NCBI RefSeq assembly: GCF_030711405.1
Contig: NZ_JAULSI010000047.1
Coordinates: forward strand, 1-35,971
Reading direction: 5' to 3'
Source of the DNA: Massilia brevitalea
Lineage (GTDB): Bacteria > Pseudomonadota > Gammaproteobacteria > Burkholderiales > Burkholderiaceae_D
DNA length: 35,971 nucleotides
Below the pieces are notes generated by a model. The model did no database searches. It saw only the letters and a program-made list of their open reading frames with translations, and had not been told where the DNA came from. This document shows, piece after piece, positions 31,911 through 35,971 of the stretch (position 1 is its first letter; the number at the start of each line of letters is the position of its first letter). The position numbers were made by a program, and so were the translations under genes.

Positions 31911-33625
31911 GGCGTTTGCGGAAGAGGTTGGGAAGCGGCGCGGCGCACTTCTGCGAGCACCTGCTCGGGCGTGCCGTCGCGTTCTACTTTGCCGTCGCGC
32001 AGCATGACCAGGCGGTCGGCGGCGGCCAGGATGGCCGGGCGGTGGGTAATCAGGAGCACGGTCTTGCCTTCGACTTTCAGCTGGCGCACCAGCGCGGTGA
32101 GGGCGGCTTCGCCGGCTTCGTCGAGATTCGCGTTCGGCTCGTCGAGCACCACCAGGGCGGGCGAACCGTAGACCGCGCGCGCCAGGGCGATGCGCTGGCG
32201 CAGGCCGCCGGGCAGCTGCACGCCGTCGTTGTCGACCGGGGTGTCGTAGCCGCGCGGCGGGCGCAGGATGATGTCGTGCAGGCCGGTCTTCAGGGCTGCG
32301 CCGATCACCGCCTGCGAATCGATTTCGCCGAAGCGGGCGATGTTCTCGGCGATGCTGCCGTCGAACAGGCCGACGTCCTGCGGCAGGTAGCCGAGCTGGG
32401 CGCCGAACTGGCGGCGCGGGTAATCCTGCAGCGGACGGCCGTCGAGCAGGGCCTCGCCCGTGATGTGCGGCCAGGCGCCGACCACGACGCGCGCCAGCGT
32501 CGACTTGCCCGAGCCCGAAGGGCCGACCACCACGGTGACGCTGCCGGCGGCCAGCGCCAGGTCGACGCCGTCGAGGATGGTGCGCGTGCCGCCCGCTGCG
32601 TGGGCGCTCAGGGCGCGCAGCTGCACGTTGCCGCGCAGGCGTTCCTGCGGGAGATCGGCGGCGGCGGGCGCCACGGCCTGTTCCTGCAGCAGCGTGCGCA
32701 GGCGGCCATAGGCCAGGCGGGCGTTGATCAGGCCGCGCCAGAGGCCGACCAGGCTGTCGATCGGGGCCAGGGCGCGCGTCATCAGGACGTTGGCGGCGAG
32801 CATGGCGCCGACCGAGAGCTCGCCGTCGATCACGAGCAGGCTGCCCAGGCCCAGCACCAGCGACTGCTGGGCGTAGCGCACGAACTTGCTGGCCGCGGTG
32901 ACGCGCGAGGTAAAGCGGTGCAGTTCCAGGCCGCGCCCCTGCTGCTGGCCGTGCAGGCGGTTCCAGCGCTGCCACAGGTTGCCGAGCATGCCCATCGCTT
33001 CCAGCGCTTCGGCGCCGCGCAGCTTGGCGCGCAGCCAGCCCATCTCGACGCCGGCCGCTTTCGATGCCGCATCGGCCGGGGCCACGCTGCGGCCGTGGCC
33101 CTGCCAGGCCAGCAGGCACTGGATCGCGGCGAACACCAGCGCCAGCGCGCCCAGTGCCGGATGCAGCACGAACAGCACGGCGATGTAGATCGGCGCCCAG
33201 GGCGCATCGAAGAAGGCCAGGATGCCGGGGCCGGTGAGGAACTGGCGCACTTGAATGAGGTCGGCAAGCGGCCTGGCCGAAGCGGCCGTGCCTTTGCCTT
33301 GCAGCGAAGCGGCGAAATCGGCGTCCATCAGCGGACCGGCGAGGGCGGCGTCGAGGCGCTGCCCGGCCTGCACCAGCACCCGGGTGCGCCACCATTCGGC
33401 CAGCGCCACGCAGGCATACATCGCCAGCGCGATCAGCGACACGGCGAGCAGGGTCAGCTCGCTGCGGCTGAGCAGCACGCGGTCGTACACCTGCAGCATG
33501 TAGATCGTGGGCGTGAGCATCAGCACGTTGGTGAGCACGCTCAGGAGGCCGGCGTGGCCGAATTCATGGCGCAGGGACGCAAGGGCCCCGCGCAGGCCGC
33601 TCTGGCCTGTCGTTTTGGTGGTCAT
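31907..33625 (-). CDS. Type I secretion ABC exporter (PrtD-like), second copy
   Basis: A 572-residue exporter with six-helix membrane domain (residues about 1-310) followed by the ATPase domain (about 330-560). Walker A is GPSGSGKST, Walker B VVLDEPNANLD and the H-loop ITHRP, all intact. The ABC signature is LPGGL instead of LSGGQ, so one ATP site of a dimer is probably weak. It is of the PrtD/HasD type, without an N-terminal C39-like domain. It lies 5 bases after the first exporter gene and overlaps the fused membrane-fusion gene by 4 bases. Confidence 0.88.
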   Translation of the reverse strand: MTTKTTGQSGLRGALASLRHEFGHAGLLSVLTNVLMLTPTIYMLQVYDRVLLSRSELTLLAVSLIALAMYACVALAEWWRTRVLVQAGQRLDAALAGPLMDADFAASLQGKGTAASARPLADLIQVRQFLTGPGILAFFDAPWAPIYIAVLFVLHPALGALALVFAAIQCLLAWQGHGRSVAPADAASKAAGVEMGWLRAKLRGAEALEAMGMLGNLWQRWNRLHGQQQGRGLELHRFTSRVTAASKFVRYAQQSLVLGLGSLLVIDGELSVGAMLAANVLMTRALAPIDSLVGLWRGLINARLAYGRLRTLLQEQAVAPAAADLPQERLRGNVQLRALSAHAAGGTRTILDGVDLALAAGSVTVVVGPSGSGKSTLARVVVGAWPHITGEALLDGRPLQDYPRRQFGAQLGYLPQDVGLFDGSIAENIARFGEIDSQAVIGAALKTGLHDIILRPPRGYDTPVDNDGVQLPGGLRQRIALARAVYGSPALVVLDEPNANLDEAGEAALTALVRQLKVEGKTVLLITHRPAILAAADRLVMLRDGKVERDGTPEQVLAEVRRAASQPLPQTP

Positions 33626-33630
33626 GGGGA

Positions 33631-35400
33631 TCAGCCTTTCGCGGTGGCGAGGGGAAGGGCGTTGCGCTGGGCAGGTACAGGCGCATGAGCGGCATCGTCG
33701 GGCGCGTTCGCCCGGCGCAGTGCGGCCAGCACTTCCTCGCGCGGCCCGAAGCCGGCCTGCTGGCCTTCGCGCAGCAGCAGGATCTTGTCGGCCACTGCCA
33801 GCACGTTGGCGCGGTGGCTCATCACGACAAAGGTGCAGCCGCGTTCCTTGTGTTCGAGGATGGCATGGACCAGGGCAGCGTCGCCGGCATCGTCGAGGCT
33901 GGAATTGGGCTCGTCGAGCACCACCAGCGCCGGGTTGCCGTACAGCGCGCGCGCCAGGGCGATGCGCTGGCGCTGGCCGCCGGACAGGGCATTGCCGTTC
34001 GGGCCGACCGGGGTATCGTAGCCTTGCGGCAGGGTGGCGATCAGCGGTTCCAGGTTGGCGCTGCGGGCGGCAGCTTCGACGGCGGCGCGGTCGACCGCGC
34101 CGAAGCGGCAGATGTTCTCGGCGACCGTGCCTTCGACCAGGTCGACCGCCTGCGGCAGGTAGCCCAGGTGCGGGCCGAGTTCGGCGCGCGGCCAGGCAAA
34201 CACGTCGACGCCGTCGAGGCGCACCTTGCCGGAAGCGGCCGGCCACATGCCCAGCAGCAGGCGCGCCAGGCTCGACTTGCCGGCGCCCGACGGGCCCATG
34301 ACCACGGCCACTTCGCCCGGCTGCAGGCCGAAGGCCAGGCCTTTCAGGATCGGTGCGCTGCTGCCTGGCGCGCTGGCGACCAGCTTCTCAACCGCCAGCG
34401 TGCCTTGCGGCACCGGCAGCGGCATGCCCGGCGCGGCGCTCGGAACGGCTTTCAGCAGGGCTTCCAGGCGGTAGAAGGATTCGAGGGCGGAGGCCACGCC
34501 CTGCCATTGGGTGACGATCTGGATAAAGGGGGCCAGCACGCGGCCGCCCAGGATGCCGGCGATGACCAGCATGGCGCTGCCGCCGTTCAGGGCATCGTGC
34601 AGCAGCAGCCAGCACGACAGGCCGAGCAGGGCCGAGTTGACCAGGTTCTGCAGCAGTTTCGACAGGGCCTGGTAGCCGCCGCCGCGCTTCGAAGCCTCGG
34701 CCTGCAGCGCGGTCGCTTCCATCTGCTTGCCGAACCAGCGCGTGCGCAGGGCGCCGTACATGCCGAGCACGTCGATGACGGTGGCCTGCGACTGCAGGCG
34801 GTCGGCCTGTTGCTGGGCGGCGTAGCTGTTGCGGTTGGCGGCCAGCAGCGGCTCGCGCGTGCCGCGGCTGTTCAGCCAGCCGATCAGCACCTGCACCAGG
34901 GCTACGCCCAGGGCCACCACGCCCAGCAATGGGCTGATGGCGAAGATCAGGGCCAGGAACAGGATCGCCAGCGGCGCGTCCATGGCGGCGGTGACCACCG
35001 GCGAATGGATGAAGTCGCGCACGGTGCGCAGATCGTTCATGGCCTGGGCGCCGCCGCCCGGCAGCGACTTGCGGCTGGACTCGAAGGCGGCGTGGAAGAC
35101 GCGGCGCGTCAGGCGCTCGTCGAGGTGGCAGGCGGCCGCATGCATCTGGTCGCTGCGCGCCCATTCCAGCACCTCCATCAGCAGGTAGGCGCCGAGCACG
35201 GCCAGGGTCAGCATGGCGAGCGTGGTGCCGTTCGCGCTGTTGACCACGCGGTCATAGACTTCGAGCATGTACCAAGAGGGCGCCAGCACCAGCACGCCGC
35301 AGGCCAGGCTGAACCAGAGGGCCCTGCCCACGTAGGGCGACAGTTCGCGCAGTGCGGCGCGCAGTTCGGAGAGGGAAGACGATCGTGCCGGCGAATTCAT
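33631..35400 (-). CDS. Type I secretion ABC exporter (PrtD-like), first copy
   Basis: A 589-residue exporter of the same family as its neighbour. It has hydrophobic helices at about residues 27-45 and 60-78 and four more to 300, with the ATPase domain at about 335-560. Walker A is GPSGAGKSS, the signature is LSGGQRQR (canonical), Walker B is VVLDEPNSSLDD and the H-loop VMSHR. As first gene of the operon it is preceded by the 571-base AT-rich region. The start at 35400 follows a weak AGG. It probably pairs with the following exporter as a heterodimer, inferred from adjacency and the different signature. Confidence 0.9.
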   Translation of the reverse strand: MNSPARSSSLSELRAALRELSPYVGRALWFSLACGVLVLAPSWYMLEVYDRVVNSANGTTLAMLTLAVLGAYLLMEVLEWARSDQMHAAACHLDERLTRRVFHAAFESSRKSLPGGGAQAMNDLRTVRDFIHSPVVTAAMDAPLAILFLALIFAISPLLGVVALGVALVQVLIGWLNSRGTREPLLAANRNSYAAQQQADRLQSQATVIDVLGMYGALRTRWFGKQMEATALQAEASKRGGGYQALSKLLQNLVNSALLGLSCWLLLHDALNGGSAMLVIAGILGGRVLAPFIQIVTQWQGVASALESFYRLEALLKAVPSAAPGMPLPVPQGTLAVEKLVASAPGSSAPILKGLAFGLQPGEVAVVMGPSGAGKSSLARLLLGMWPAASGKVRLDGVDVFAWPRAELGPHLGYLPQAVDLVEGTVAENICRFGAVDRAAVEAAARSANLEPLIATLPQGYDTPVGPNGNALSGGQRQRIALARALYGNPALVVLDEPNSSLDDAGDAALVHAILEHKERGCTFVVMSHRANVLAVADKILLLREGQQAGFGPREEVLAALRRANAPDDAAHAPVPAQRNALPLATAKG

Positions 35401-35675
35401 CGATAAATGCCTGGAAAAATGATTGCAGGGATGACTGGCGCAGGGCGACCGTGCGTGTTGCTGCCATCTGGTGTCACACAGTCAAGAACCAAAGAAGAGC
35501 CCTAGTTACAAGCAAAATGGTATCAGAGGGGATTGATGACAGGAAACAGTAATATCCGCAAAAAACATGATGAGTCAGTACGGGAACGCTAAAAACAACA
35601 CTGTCTGTTCATCTTGTCCACATGCCCCGTGACAGAGCGTTAACGAAGCGTGCAAGGGGCATAACAGTCCATTCC

Positions 35676-35693
35676 TGTAGGAAACATCCTACA
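35676..35693. promoter_or_regulatory. Palindrome TGTAGGA-AACA-TCCTACA, operator candidate
   Basis: A perfect 7-4-7 inverted repeat 276 bases upstream of the first exporter gene. It shares TGTAG...CTACA ends with the palindrome at 13897-13914, though the spacing differs by two bases. Confidence 0.5.
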
Positions 35694-35780
35694 TGATCAA
35701 CCCGTTAACTGTCCAGAGGATTGCCGGACTTTCCGGATTGCGATAAGAGCGTTAGCCATCAGCTATTGGATCGGCGATAC

Positions 35781-35795
35781 AGGTTGCAGCAACCT
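35781..35795. promoter_or_regulatory. Palindrome AGGTTGC-A-GCAACCT
   Basis: A perfect 7-1-7 inverted repeat in the same AT-rich region. It could be a second regulator site. No T run follows, so a terminator is unlikely. Confidence 0.4.
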
Positions 35796-35919
35796 ATCTG
35801 GACATTGACTTTGCCTGTGTCCGTTCAGCGCTTCGAAGAGCGGTTGAAGTTAAATACTCAGTTCCGCACGATCATCACTTCACCGTCGCAGACTTCGTGA
35901 TCGCTGTAGGACATTAGTT

Positions 35920-35935
35920 GTCTAATTGTTTAGAC
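35920..35935. promoter_or_regulatory. Palindrome GTCTAA-TTGT-TTAGAC
   Basis: A perfect 6-4-6 inverted repeat near the window end, in very AT-rich sequence. It may belong to the promoter of a gene outside the window. Confidence 0.35.
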
Positions 35936-35971
35936 TCGTGGGATCATGTACCCATTCGTAGCTGGCCGCTC

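Larger units (their letters stand above)
35401..35971. promoter_or_regulatory. AT-rich non-coding region upstream of the secretion operon
   Basis: This 571-base stretch is clearly lower in GC than the rest and shows no convincing gene; the one open frame at its left edge overlaps the exporter gene. It holds several palindromes (see separate entries) and an ATGCCCC/GGGGCAT pair at 35622-35628 and 35656-35662 with CGTTAACG between. It is probably the promoter and regulatory region of the exporter operon, and may also belong to a gene beyond the window edge. No convincing -35/-10 pair could be placed. Confidence 0.6.

Noticed and set aside
29799..32171. A 790-codon open frame on the plus strand opposite the secretion genes
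   Set aside because: It lies antisense to the lipoprotein and fused adaptor genes; its translation is rich in Arg, His, Gly and Ala without any domain, as expected of a high-GC shadow frame.
31911..33395. Upstream extension of the fused adaptor frame, 495 codons
   Set aside because: It overlaps the exporter gene in another frame, is Arg/Pro-rich, and the ATGA overlap at 31907-31910 gives a natural start.
35352..35552. A 66-codon plus-strand frame at the edge of the AT-rich region
   Set aside because: Half of it is antisense to the first exporter gene; there is no ribosome site and no recognisable protein.

Overview
The window is about 36 kb of high-GC bacterial DNA, densely packed with genes on both strands. 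The gene content suggests a betaproteobacterium of the Oxalobacteraceae (Massilia, Duganella or Telluria type). It includes a secreted M4 protease, an EgtD/EgtB ergothioneine pair, GGDEF/EAL proteins, a PrtD-type type I secretion locus, a YpfJ zinc peptidase and small lineage-type hypothetical proteins. This placement is an inference from gene content and base composition, since no 16S or other marker is present. There is no phage, insertion sequence, CRISPR array or ribosomal RNA.

Positions 1-8400 hold the end of a tRNA-Ser with a strong terminator, a TauE/SafE-type exporter, an acyltransferase-like membrane protein, a HemK-like methyltransferase (minus strand), a small protein coupled to a YpfJ-type metallopeptidase, a zinc alcohol dehydrogenase with a His-rich companion, and a secreted thermolysin-family protease. 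Positions 8413-8839 hold two tandem copies of a roughly 200-bp inverted-repeat element between convergent genes.

Positions 8860-13900 hold two cell-wall proteins on the minus strand (M23 endopeptidase and L,D-transpeptidase), a 2Fe-2S ferredoxin, an alpha/beta hydrolase that overlaps it at the 3' end, and a run of very small genes. Several of these small genes are hydrophilic and one is a 45-residue membrane peptide. Palindromes and small terminators lie between them. Positions 13935-19240 carry two cyclic-di-GMP proteins: a complete CHASE-like/PAS/GGDEF/EAL protein, and a membrane GGDEF protein whose active-site motif is degenerate but whose I-site is kept. Between them lie a spermidine-synthase-like protein and a 91-residue protein.

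Positions 19339-21458 hold a short Ppx/GppA-type phosphatase, a histone H1-like Lys/Ala-rich protein and a small DNA-binding-like protein. Positions 21641-25670 are a minus-strand PhnD/PhnC/PhnE/PhnE-type importer operon plus an extra LolD/MacB-like ATPase. Its anion could be phosphonate, phosphite or another oxyanion such as selenate. Divergent from it lie egtD, egtB and a YihY/BrkB membrane protein, tightly linked and partly overlapping, so one transcript probably carries ergothioneine synthesis.

Positions 29339-35400 (minus strand) are a type I secretion locus: two tandem PrtD-like ABC exporters, then a membrane-fusion protein, then a lipoprotein gene. The membrane-fusion protein is the most striking object in the window. 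Its HlyD-like N-terminal half runs in frame into Ig-like repeats and the C-terminus of what looks like a secreted repeat protein, as if a deletion had joined an exporter subunit to its substrate. The last 570 bases are AT-rich, contain several perfect palindromes and no convincing gene, and look like the regulatory region of this operon.
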